A stretch of 64,000 nucleotides of DNA from Pyrenochaeta sp. MPI-SDFR-AT-0127 (Eukaryota; Ascomycota; Dothideomycetes; Pleosporales; Cucurbitariaceae), in the NCBI GenBank assembly GCA_020747015.1, contig JAGTJM010000004.1:620001-684000 (forward strand). The letters are read 5' to 3'. Position numbers and translations under genes: made by a program. Below the pieces are notes generated by a model. It was not told the DNA's origin. It made no database searches and saw only the letters and a list, made by a program, of their open reading frames with translations. Of the stretch, positions 34,609 through 44,614 are shown piece by piece (within the stretch, counting starts at the first letter, position 1; every line of letters begins with the position of its first letter).

Positions 34609-35917
34609 ATGGCAGGCACTCAGCGCTATCTGCGCTACATAGTCTTCGCCGTAATCGTACGTCGAGCGACTTCACCCCAATAGACAGCATTGACTCTTGT
34701 AGGCACTTGTCCTTCTCTACTTCATCGGCTCCTCGTCGTCTGTGCCCGCCTCAAATTGGCCGGCATACCAGGACACCACCACCTCGCCCGGCACCCCCAG
34801 TGCGCCCATCGCCAGCCACGATGTTTCGCACACCCCCCCAGCGACGACTCCAAACGACAAGAAGCTCCCCGCGGCCACCGCACCCGGAGAGCGCATGAAC
34901 GCAACCTTCGTCACCCTTGCCCGCAACTCTGATGTCTGGGAGATTGCCAAGTCGATTCGCCACGTCGAAGATCGCTTCAACCGCAAATTTAACTACGACT
35001 GGGTTTTCCTGAACGACGATGATTTCGATGATCAGTTCAAGAAGATTACAACTGCGCTTGTATCTGGCAAGACCAAGTATGGCAAGATCCCCAAGGAGCA
35101 TTGGTCGTTCCCCGAATGGATCGACCAGGACAAGGCAGCCAAGGTCCGTGAGGAGATGAAGGAGAAGAAGATCATCTACGGCGACTCTGTCAGCTACAGG
35201 CACATGTGCCGCTACGAATCCGGTTTCTTCTTCCGCCACCCCTTGATGCTCGACTACGAGTGGTACTGGCGTGTCGAGCCCAGCGTTGAGCTGTACTGCG
35301 ACATCAACTACGACACTTTCAAGTTCATGGCCGAGAAGAAGAAGAAATACAGCTTCACGCTCAGTCTTTACGAATACGTCGAGACCATCCCTACCCTCTG
35401 GGACGCTACCAAGAACTTCACCAAACACTTCCCGCAGCATATTGTCAAAGACAACTCGATGAAATTCCTCAGTGACGACGGCGGCGAGACCTACAACCAC
35501 TGCCATTTCTGGTCCAACTTTGAGATTGGAAACCTTAACTGGCTTCGCTCTGACGCATACATCGACTTCTTCACCTCCCTGGACCACGCCGGTGGTTTCT
35601 TTTACGAGCGGTGGGGTGATGCTCCAGTTCACTCCATCGCAGCTGGTTTGATGTTACAAAAGGACGAGATTCACTTCTTCAATGATATCGCGTACTACCA
35701 CGTCCCATTCACACATTGCCCAACTGGCGAGCAATACCGCCTTGATCACAAGTGCTCTTGCAACCCCAAGGATAACTTCGACTGGAATGGTTACAGCTGT
35801 AAGCTTTCCGACAAGCTTAAAACTGCATATCAAAAGCTAACAATTACTACAGGTACTGCGCGTTATTACGAGATCAACGGCATTGAGAAGCCTGCAGGGT
35901 ACGAAAAGGAGCAATAA
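34609..35917 (+). CDS. KRE2/MNT1-type alpha-1,2-mannosyltransferase (GT15)
   Basis: Three exons, 34609-34656, 34703-35798 and 35853-35917 (402 residues). Residues about 7-24 form a signal anchor split by the first intron, giving a type II Golgi protein. The stem is Pro/Thr/Ser-rich. The catalytic domain starts near residue 75 with Ala-Thr-Phe-Val-Thr-Leu-Ala-Arg-Asn and contains family blocks Phe-Leu-Asn-Asp-Asp-Asp-Phe, Tyr-Trp-Arg-Val-Glu-Pro, His-Phe-Trp-Ser-Asn-Phe-Glu-Ile and Arg-Trp-Gly-Asp-Ala-Pro-Val-His. It extends O- and N-linked mannans in the Golgi. The last intron (54 nt) is stop-free, but splicing restores Gly-Tyr-Ser-Cys...Tyr-Tyr-Glu-Ile-Asn-Gly as in homologs. Confidence 0.93.
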
Positions 35918-37207
35918 GCTCCTCGTTTCCATTACCTCCTGCCACAGACCTAGTGGGTCGTCCAATTTTCGTACCGCGCTCAGCACACCCGTCTGACTTA
36001 GCGTCAAGTGCACCACGCTCCAAATCCGACCGGATCTGGCTCATTTTGAAACTTGTCTTTGCTTTTATCGCCTTCATGGTTGCCTTAGGGATATGCATTG
36101 GTCGGCAGAGGAGTGCCGGCTATTAGAATTTGGCTAAAAGAAAAATTTCTTGCCATATCATGGCTCCTGTAGGGTTCTCTTCGTCTTATTACATTTTGCC
36201 GTTTCGCGCAATACATTTTTTAGGGTGGGGTGCACGGTCTCTCCTGGCGTTTTATGGCTTGAAACAGTTTTGACCAACTGGGGCAGAAGAGGGAGGACGT
36301 GAACGAGCAGGGGGGATTCTTGTTCCTATGTATCGTTAATGATATTGTACCTATACCTATCTATCTGGATAGATCAACGAGAATGCAAATGATCTGAACT
36401 CTATATTTCTTACATGCTCGACACTCTATAGGGAAATCTACTACGGAAGCCATGCTCTTCCAGACGTTCAATTCTTCTCACCACACCAGTGCCCTCTGTG
36501 AAATAAGAATTTGGAGGCTCGTCTTGCAACCGTGTCATCAATGTGGCTTTTGTGAGCTTAGCTTAGGCTCCTCACACCCTAGCCGAATTTCTCGACTACA
36601 GTTCGAACGCAATGGGTCTGTATATTCAAATTGACGAGTATCTCATCGCCTGATTCCCTGTCATCGTTCGAGTTGGCGTAACTTCCTCAAGACAGCATAT
36701 GCCCTGTTGGACTCGAGGACCATTTGTCGTCGAAACTTTACACAGGACTTTATCATGCCGGGTATCGACAGTCAGTCCTCCAACATTCGAATTCGAGGAG
36801 AATATGTCTGGCCTGCATGAGATGAAGAAGTAACAAGCAGGGCCAGTGAGCTTGCTGGGATAATATCCAGGCACTGATTGTTGTCGTTGGATATATTTGC
36901 AGGGTCAAGGCTTTCCATTTACGCCTGAATTGATCACGTCCATTTCGAAGTACAATAACTCTGATGATAAAATCTACTTGTGTAAGCAGACACAGAGAAT
37001 GAGGGACAAGTGCCTCTACGTTGAACCTGTTATGAAGGGTCTTCAAATTTATGAGATTGTTTCATAATGTCTGCCTAAGAACTCGCTCGCTAAATACGCA
37101 ATGATCAAAAAAAAAGAACCGTCATTTTCCACCAATGAGACGAGCTAGCAATAACTTTTCCGTGCCAACTTTTGAGTTCGAACAGGAAATATGACAAGGC
37201 CGATGCA
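35918..37207. other. Intergenic, 1.29 kb, nothing recognised
   Basis: It contains the 3' flanks of the mannosyltransferase (plus) and the dioxygenase (minus), which are convergent. Only short unsupported frames are present. The sequence is AT-rich from about 36300. Confidence 0.5.
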
Positions 37208-38502
37208 TCAATCATTATAGTTCACAACTCCGCTTCCATCTTTGTTGGCCTTTGGAACTCCATACCGCTCGCTCAGCTCGTCTTCCTGTGACCTACTGTT
37301 CGGATCAAGATACGGTCGCTCAGCCTGGACAGCGACACGGACGGCGTGGCGTCGATGGGGTGCAAAGCCGTAGGATGCCGAGTGGTTCTGCTACATGTTA
37401 GCATTCTATTACAATATCGAACACAATAAAGGTATACTTACAGTGGCCCTGTTGTCCCAGAAAGCCACGTCTCCGGCTTGCCACTGGAACCTAACATGAA
37501 TCTCGGGAGATGTAGCAACAATCTCATTGAGGAGGGAGATGATATGGTCTGACTCTGTCTTGGGAATGCCCACAATCTTGGTGACAAAGCCAGGGTTGAA
37601 GAAAATACTCTTCCATCCAGTGACAGGATTTGTCCTGATCAGAGGATGCTCTGTAGTAACGGGCTCGCGACGCACAGTGCGTCCAAGCTCACGAGTTCCC
37701 TGTGCCTGAAGCTCTGCAGAGTGGATGGCAGTGAGAGACTCGAGGTACTTTTGCATGAAGGGAGACAGCATGTCGTAGGCCGCGTATTGGGAGGACCAGA
37801 GGGTGTCGCCGCCACCGCCACGTGGGGGGCCAGTGAGGACCTTCAGAGAGGTGTAGGAGGGGGGTTGTAGTTCGTATGTTACCTTTGCAAGGTCAGCAAT
37901 GAGGTTTTCTGATATGAAGACATGTGAACACGTACGTCAGAGTGCCAAAGAAAGGTTGGTGTGAACAACGCTCGCAGGTCTGGGCTGCCCTCCCCAGTGT
38001 AGATGACATGAACATCCTCCAGGCCTTCTCGTCTCGGCACACCGGTCGTTGCATGCTTATGCAGCTCGCCGAAGTACTTGCCGAGATCCCTCTGCTCATC
38101 AATACCGAAGTTCTTCTGATTCCTGAAGAACACAACGCCACGTGTAGCGATCAGCCGTGCAAGATCGTTCTTCTGCGGGTCAGTAAGGTTCGCTAGATCG
38201 ACGCCATGGACCTCAGTGCCGATCTTAGGATTGTAGTCGAAAACATCTGTCGCTTCGGCAAGAAGATCCTTAAAGTTAGGATCGCCTAGCTGGCCCTTGT
38301 CAACATAGGGTATCTCCTTGTATGCAGGCCATGTGATATCTGGGAAGCGTGGCCGTAGATCTTCGTACTCGTATGTCTCGTCATGCTTCTGAACGGTGGT
38401 TCTTCCGGGGACGTAACTTGGCTTGGTCGCCTGCTTGAGAGTGGGGGTCGAGGTGGGGGCATCCGTGGGTTGGAATTGGGGTTCGATAAGTCCTGGTGCC
38501 AT
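37208..38502 (-). CDS. TauD/TfdA-type Fe(II)/2-oxoglutarate dioxygenase
   Basis: Three exons, 38502-37936, 37882-37442 and 37387-37208 (introns 53 and 54 nt; 395 residues). The iron-binding His-x-Asp is Trp-His-Ser-Asp at the end of exon 1. The distal His and 2-oxoglutarate Arg lie in exon 3 (His-Ser-Ala-Ser-Tyr-Gly ... His-Arg-Arg-His-Ala-Val-Arg). Other family blocks are Gly-Val-Val-Phe-Phe-Arg-Asn, Gly-Glu-Leu-His-Lys-His and Phe-Trp-Asp-Asn-Arg-Ala-Thr. Fungal relatives include sulfonate/taurine and sulfate-ester dioxygenases that release sulfite for sulfur assimilation. The substrate cannot be read from sequence. The ATG at 38502 has a strong context (GCCATGG). Confidence 0.88.
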
Positions 38503-40013
38503 GGCGGCTAGAGGTGTGGGAGGTTGATCCAATGAGGTATTGGTGCCTTGCAGTGTTCTGCGGCGATGTCTTGGTACGTGGGTGTCTTGAGACGTGGTTC
38601 CTTGCAATCTCTGTCGGAAACGACAATGGACGTGTAAAGGTAGCAGCGGTAGTTAAAGTGATAGGACAAGCGTGATTTTCAAAGGGCGACTTGCGTGTCT
38701 TGATCGTACCAAAATGAAGCCTGTAAGAAGAACTAGAAAAAGGAAGAAAAAGGACAAAGAGGGCAAGCCTAAAACTTATATGGGTATGTTCCAGGGAGTG
38801 GCCCTCGAACGATCCATGTCACCATGTGTATATGCTTACCTCACTGGAGCAATTGCGCCATCGCACACAATCTGATAAGAAGCCGAGCACGCCCGGCCGT
38901 TTTCTGCGTGGCCTCACAGCCGCATGGCTCCAATATGAAACTGCGGCCGCTATCGCTCCGACGCCGCGGGGTGAGATCCGGGGAAGACGAGCACGTCAGA
39001 GGCCCTGTCCAAAAGTTGCATTGTTACGGTGGATCGAAGATCGAGACCGACATGCTGAGCCTTCGCAACACGGGAACGTCGTCCTTTGGGAATCAGATGC
39101 ATGATCCAGGGGCCAATCTTGACATGTGCCAATGCTGAACAGTATGTTTCGAATAATTTCCATTCACTGTCCGACTGCCTATTCTGTCTCGGATTTTGTC
39201 TTCAAATGTAGGCATATGAGCCCGAAAGTGGGCTTTGAAATCCACTTGTAACTGTCACCAGTCAGTGCTGAAGTCGGTGTAAGCTCGAACGCTAGCCGGA
39301 TGTGGTAGCGTGAGATGGCACCATATTGCACCATCTTGCCTTTGCTCGCCTCTAGACACAACACCACTACGCTTTAGCCACTGGCTCTAGTATATAACTC
39401 GCCCAGAGCATTTTGTTGCTGTGTCGCGTAAAACAGATGCCTTTTAGAAATGCGATTCCGGTTCTGCGCTTTGATCTTGCTCTCGATTTGAAGCATACTT
39501 GGGACATCAGCAATTCATAAAAAGGCTCCATTGATTCTCTCAATTCGTCCAAACGCACATAGCGAGTTTCCAGGTGTATTAGTGTCCAATACAGGTAGGT
39601 GTGTATCTTTTTAGGTTGAGTTCTTCTCTTGGTGTGACAGGAGCACATTTGTACATCTGCCGTAACACTAAACCTCGAACAAGTACGCTGGACGGCCACA
39701 TTGCATGATGAGAGAATGTTGCGAGGATGGATCCTGGCTGATGCAGCCGATGCCGCAACAGTGCGTTCGAATCCGATGCAGCTCTTATTCGATGTAACCA
39801 TATTTACTCCTGTGGCGCCGTGATGCCTAACGCCAAAACCCCTCGCAATATATACGCTAAAGTTTCCATATTTACAATGCAACCATCTTCTTCACCTTCA
39901 AATCTGCCTTGCTCTCATCAACTGAGGGTCCGCCTGAGTGGAGAAAGTTCGCTACTTTGCAGAATAAATCATCGCTGGCTCGAGAAAAGGACCGATGCAA
40001 CGAGCAGTTATGC
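38503..40013. other. Intergenic, 1.5 kb, nothing recognised
   Basis: It holds the dioxygenase promoter and the 3' flank of the small membrane protein gene. Overlapping frames on both strands (such as 39367-39882 minus) have no family resemblance. Confidence 0.5.
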
Positions 40014-40322
40014 TCAATCTTTTCGAAATGGTGGCATGAGTGCTTCAAGCGTAGGTATCGGTACGCCGTTGAGGTTGGTCCATCTTATCGCGGATTCACT
40101 GGCCTCGCCCGCAGCGTGCACCTCTGTCTCCACCGCGCGATTGTCTGCAGGCTCTGAACTTGTCTTCCGTCTTCTTACTATGCCTGCTGCCTCCAATTTC
40201 GGCGTCCAGTATGGATGCGTTCCCTTGTGTATACGGTAGAGTTCGTAATTGCCTGCGATGAGCACCAGGGTCGACATGATGGGAATTCTGGAGATGTTGT
40301 GATATATCCGCGTAGAACTCAT
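40014..40322 (-). CDS. Small single-pass membrane protein, 102 residues
   Basis: An intronless frame. Residues about 8-27 are hydrophobic (Ser-Arg-Ile-Pro-Ile-Met-Ser-Thr-Leu-Val-Leu-Ile-Ala-Gly), flanked by Arg before and Tyr-Glu-Leu-Tyr-Arg after; the rest is hydrophilic. The pattern resembles small conserved Pezizomycotina proteins of unknown function, possibly mitochondrial or ER. It sits divergent to PRP22 with only 239 bp between starts, which supports a real promoter for it. No function is known to me. Confidence 0.55.
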   Translation of the reverse strand: MSSTRIYHNISRIPIMSTLVLIAGNYELYRIHKGTHPYWTPKLEAAGIVRRRKTSSEPADNRAVETEVHAAGEASESAIRWTNLNGVPIPTLEALMPPFRKD

Positions 40323-40561
40323 CTTGGCAATTAGTATTGTACTGAAGGATGTGTGTCGGCGCGATTGACGTGCTGGGAAGCGTGTGAAGACTTTCGACCC
40401 GGTCGCTCAGGTGAGGTGGGTGCGCGCAGAGCGGAGGCTTGTGAAAGGCCGCGGGGATGGCCTTGGCGGGAACCTGCCGCCGAGCCGCATCAACTTTCTT
40501 GAACTTTTGATGGCACTGCAAGCATCCCCACCCCTTCCGCCTCTGAGGCCCACCCGCAACC

Positions 40562-43500
40562 ATGGACGATCTCGCGAACCTCGAGTTCCTCTCGCTCGTC
40601 TCCAAAGTTACCTCGGAAATCCAGAATCACGTTGGCGTCTCCGACAAGACACTCGCCGAGTTTGTCATCGACCAACATGCGAAATGCAAAGGCGTCGCAG
40701 ATTTCAAGGACCAGCTGGAGGCCATGGGCGCCGAGTTCCCGCAGAGCTTGGTGGAGAGTATCGACCGCCTCGTCCTTACGCTTCACCCAAAGTATAAGAA
40801 CAAGGGTGCAATTGGGGGCAAGGCAGGCGCGACTGAGGCGCATGGTGGAGATGACACAGATCGCAAGACACGCGTGTTTAAGGGACTGGCGATTCCAGAC
40901 AAAGAGGTCGACTACGATGTAGCGGACGAGGAGCCATCGAACAGTGCAGCCCAAATTGACGCCCTGGACGATACGTTTGCAATGCTGGAAGGGCTTGCAG
41001 GAAAGGCGCCCGGAAAGCCCAAAGAGAGGTCGCGCAAGAGGAGCATGAGCCCGTATGACAGTGATGATGATACGAACAGGAGTAAACGACATAGACGGAA
41101 AGACAGATCATGGTCACGGTCTCGGTCACGATCGCGGAGTCCCAGACGCCGGCAGGTACAGAATGATGAGTTGGTCTTCCAGGACGAATTTGGGCGCACA
41201 AGAACAGTAAAGCCACATAACAAGCAACGAAGCCGGAAAAAGTACCGCGACGAAGACCTCGACGAGTTTCGAAGACCGCCGACTCCCGAGCTCGATGATG
41301 AGCCCGTGCTATACAAGGTCTACAACGGCAAAGTCACAGGGGTAAAAGACTTTGGTGCTTTTGTCAATCTGCAGGGTGTGAAGGGCAAGGTTGACGGGCT
41401 GGTCCACGTTACACAGATGCTAGAGGGTGCACGAGTAAATCACCCATCTGATCTAGTGTCAAGATGGCAGGAAGTCAAGGTGAAGGTCATCAAGATGGAA
41501 AATGGCAAAATTTCGCTTTCGATGAAGGAGGTGGATCAGCGTACAGGTCACGACCTCGCACCTGGACAGCGTATAGCATCACGTGCAAACTTTGCATCAG
41601 GCGCCAACTCACAAGGACTAGGGGGAGACAGCGTAGTCCCAGTTGTTGAAGATGGCTACAACGGCCGCAAAAATGGCATGCGAAAACGAATGACTTCACC
41701 CGAGAGGTGGGAGATCAAGCAGCTTATCGCCTCTGGAGTTATTCCCAAGTCCGATTATCCAGACATCGATGAAGACTTCAATGCGCATATCAACGGTGAA
41801 GGCGGCTTCGAGGAGGAAGAGGATGTGGATATCGAGGTCCGCGAAGAAGAACCCCCCTTCTTAGCTGGCCAAACAAAGCAGTCTTTGGAGCTTTCACCAA
41901 TCCGAGTCGTCAAAGCTCCCGATGGCTCACTTAATCGCGCTGCTATGGCAGGCGACACTCTAGCACGTGAGCGACGTGATCTTAGGCAGCAAGAGGCTCA
42001 AGAAAAAGCTGCACAAGAAGCAGCCAATGTTGATTTAAGTAGTCAGTGGAACGATCCCATGGCTCAACAACGACAATTTGCAAGCGACCTGCGTAACACT
42101 CGTACGAACCAACCCAACGAAGCTCTGCCAGAGTGGAAGAAGATATCAACCGGAAGTAGAGACGTTTCTCTCGGCAAGCGCACCAATATGAGCATCAAGG
42201 ATCAACGAGAGTCATTACCTGTCTACAAATTCAGAAAGCAATTGCTCGAAGCCGTTGCAGCCCATCAGATCCTGATCGTCGTTGGCGACACCGGATCCGG
42301 AAAGACTACGCAGATGACCCAATATCTTGCCGAAGCCGGCTACGCCAATGAGTTGATCATCGGGTGCACTCAGCCTAGACGTGTCGCAGCTATGAGTGTT
42401 GCCAAACGTGTTGCGGAGGAAGTCGGCTGTAAACTTGGAAACGAAGTGGGCTACACCATTCGATTCGAGGACTGCACTTCACCTGATACGAAAATCAAGT
42501 ATATGACAGATGGTATTCTACAGCGTGAGATTCTTTTGGATAACATGCTGTCGAAGTATAGCTGCATTATGCTTGACGAGGCCCATGAGCGTACCATTGC
42601 CACTGACGTCTTGTTCGGTTTGTTGAAAAAGACGCTCAAGCGACGACCGGACATGAAGCTTATTGTCACCAGCGCCACTCTGGATGCAGACAAATTCTCA
42701 GAGTACTTTTACAAGTGCCCTATCTTCTCAATCCCAGGTCGCACCTTCCCAGTCGAGGTCATGTATAGCCGAGAACCAGAGTCCGACTATCTCGACGCAG
42801 CGCTAGTGACAGTCATGCAAATTCATCTGACAGAGCCTGCCGGAGATATCCTACTGTTTTTGACAGGTAAAGAGGAGATTGATTCATCTTGCGAGATCAT
42901 CTCTGAGCGGATGAAAGCATTGGGCCCAAATGTGCCCGAGCTGATGATTTTGCCAATTTACGGAGCCCTTCCTTCGGAGGTCGCATCTCGCATCTTTGAA
43001 CCCGCGCCAAATGGTAGTCGTAAAGTCGTCATCGCCACGAATATCGCCGAGACTAGTTTGACGATTGACGGTATTTACTACGTTGTAGATCCTGGTTTCG
43101 TCAAGCAGAGTTCGTATGACGGCAAATTGGGTATGGATCGTCTACAAATTACTCCAATTTCGCAGGCACAAGCTCGTCAGAGAAGTGGTAGAGCTGGCAG
43201 AACAGGTCCAGGAAAGTGCTTCCGTCTGTATACTGAAGCCGCCTTTCAGAACGAAATGTTGCCGACGACCATCCCCGAGATCCAGCGCCAGAATCTCTCA
43301 AACACCATTTTGATGCTCAAAGCCATGGGCATCAATGATCTTCTCCACTTCGATTTCATGGATCCGCCACCTACAAACACTATGCTTACAGCTCTTGAAG
43401 AACTGTATCAATTAGGCGCACTGGATGATGAGGGTCTCCTCACGCGTCTTGGTCGCCAAATGGCCGACTTTCCCATGGATCCTTCTCTATCAAAATCTCT

Positions 43501-44212
43501 CATCAAATCAGTCGATCTCCAGTGCTCAGATGAGATTCTCACCATCGTTGCAATGATCAGTGCTACACAAAGCGTCTTCCATCGCCCACGCGACAAGCAG
43601 CAGCAAGCCGACCAGAAAAAGCAGAAGTTTAATGATCCTTCTGGCGACCACATCACCCTCCTGAACGTGTACAACGGTTGGAAACAAGGCGGTTTCAGCA
43701 CGCCTTGGTGCCACGAAAACTTCGTCATGCCTAGAAACATGCAGCGGGTCAAGGATGTACGAAATCAACTGCTCCAAATCATGGCTCGACACAAACATCA
43801 AGTTGTATCTTGCGGACGTAACACAATCAAAGTCCGACAAGCTCTCTGCAGCGGCTTCTTCCGTAACTCTGCACGCAAAGACCCCTCGGAAGGCTACAAG
43901 ACGCTTGTGGAAGGCACACCCGTATACTTGCACCCTTCTTCGGCCTTGTTCGGTAAACCGGCGGAACACGTAGTGTACCACTCTCTCGTCGAGACTACAA
44001 AAGAGTACATGCATGTATGCTCAGCCATCGAACCCAAATGGCTCGTCGAAGCCGCGCCTACTTTCTTCAAGGTTGCACCGACGGATAAGCTGAGCAAGAG
44101 GAAGAAGGCGGAGAGAATTCAGCCACTGCATAACAAGTTTGCTGGTGAGGATGACTGGAGATTGAGTGCACAAAGGAGGGCTGGGCGAGGCGGTGGCGGT
44201 ACATGGGGTTGA
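40562..44212 (+). CDS. PRP22: DEAH-box pre-mRNA splicing helicase PRP22 (DHX8)
   Basis: An intronless 1216-residue protein. The N-terminal helical domain is followed by an Arg-Ser-rich stretch (about 165-200), an S1 RNA-binding domain (about 248-325, Val-Thr-Gly-Val-Lys-Asp-Phe-Gly-Ala-Phe), the helicase core and the DEAH-specific C-terminal domains. Core motifs are Gly-Asp-Thr-Gly-Ser-Gly-Lys-Thr-Thr (about 573), Asp-Glu-Ala-His (about 669), Ser-Ala-Thr (about 703) and Gln-Arg-Ser-Gly-Arg-Ala-Gly-Arg (about 872). The S1 domain separates PRP22 from PRP2, PRP16 and PRP43. It releases spliced mRNA from the spliceosome using ATP. The ATG sits in a CAACCATGG context. Confidence 0.96.
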   Translation: MDDLANLEFLSLVSKVTSEIQNHVGVSDKTLAEFVIDQHAKCKGVADFKDQLEAMGAEFPQSLVESIDRLVLTLHPKYKNKGAIGGKAGATEAHGGDDTDRKTRVFKGLAIPDKEVDYDVADEEPSNSAAQIDALDDTFAMLEGLAGKAPGKPKERSRKRSMSPYDSDDDTNRSKRHRRKDRSWSRSRSRSRSPRRRQVQNDELVFQDEFGRTRTVKPHNKQRSRKKYRDEDLDEFRRPPTPELDDEPVLYKVYNGKVTGVKDFGAFVNLQGVKGKVDGLVHVTQMLEGARVNHPSDLVSRWQEVKVKVIKMENGKISLSMKEVDQRTGHDLAPGQRIASRANFASGANSQGLGGDSVVPVVEDGYNGRKNGMRKRMTSPERWEIKQLIASGVIPKSDYPDIDEDFNAHINGEGGFEEEEDVDIEVREEEPPFLAGQTKQSLELSPIRVVKAPDGSLNRAAMAGDTLARERRDLRQQEAQEKAAQEAANVDLSSQWNDPMAQQRQFASDLRNTRTNQPNEALPEWKKISTGSRDVSLGKRTNMSIKDQRESLPVYKFRKQLLEAVAAHQILIVVGDTGSGKTTQMTQYLAEAGYANELIIGCTQPRRVAAMSVAKRVAEEVGCKLGNEVGYTIRFEDCTSPDTKIKYMTDGILQREILLDNMLSKYSCIMLDEAHERTIATDVLFGLLKKTLKRRPDMKLIVTSATLDADKFSEYFYKCPIFSIPGRTFPVEVMYSREPESDYLDAALVTVMQIHLTEPAGDILLFLTGKEEIDSSCEIISERMKALGPNVPELMILPIYGALPSEVASRIFEPAPNGSRKVVIATNIAETSLTIDGIYYVVDPGFVKQSSYDGKLGMDRLQITPISQAQARQRSGRAGRTGPGKCFRLYTEAAFQNEMLPTTIPEIQRQNLSNTILMLKAMGINDLLHFDFMDPPPTNTMLTALEELYQLGALDDEGLLTRLGRQMADFPMDPSLSKSLIKSVDLQCSDEILTIVAMISATQSVFHRPRDKQQQADQKKQKFNDPSGDHITLLNVYNGWKQGGFSTPWCHENFVMPRNMQRVKDVRNQLLQIMARHKHQVVSCGRNTIKVRQALCSGFFRNSARKDPSEGYKTLVEGTPVYLHPSSALFGKPAEHVVYHSLVETTKEYMHVCSAIEPKWLVEAAPTFFKVAPTDKLSKRKKAERIQPLHNKFAGEDDWRLSAQRRAGRGGGGTWG

Positions 44213-44614
44213 TTTTCACATGCTGTAATTTAGTATTTTGAATTTGCAAGATACCTTTGGTTGACATATTGATTAGTCGCCACTTATTTCATCACATCCA
44301 ACGCAATTTATCCTATAGTACTCTCATTTCTCGGTGCTCAAAAGCTTTTTGTTTAGTCATGATGCTGTGTCATCAATCCTACCAAAATTTCTCAGCCATA
44401 GATGCTGACGCGTGTGGGAGCAAAAATGGGTATAATATTATGCAAAATCTACATACCAAAGGTCCAAACCCGAGCTCCAGATCATCTTGCGGTTGTTGAA
44501 CAAGCATATATAAGCGCCCATTCTACTTTTCCGCAGCTATACTCATGCGAACGCTCGTGCTACATGCCATCATCATTGCTTCATACTCGTGCTTATCGTT
44601 ACCGTGTTCACCAT
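44213..44614. other. Convergent 3' region, PRP22 / MCM6
   Basis: 402 bp between two convergent stops, AT-rich, with nothing coding. It presumably holds both polyadenylation regions. Confidence 0.5.

Noticed and set aside
34751..35632. 293-codon minus-strand frame rich in Val
   Set aside because: Antisense of the well-supported mannosyltransferase exon; no family resemblance.
39760..39785. GTTCGAATCC resembling a tRNA B box
   Set aside because: The flanking bases cannot form a T-arm stem, and no acceptor stem or A box is found at the right distance.
39367..39882. 171-codon minus-strand frame
   Set aside because: No recognisable domain, unusual composition, and overlap with short plus-strand frames. 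Nothing supports it as a gene.
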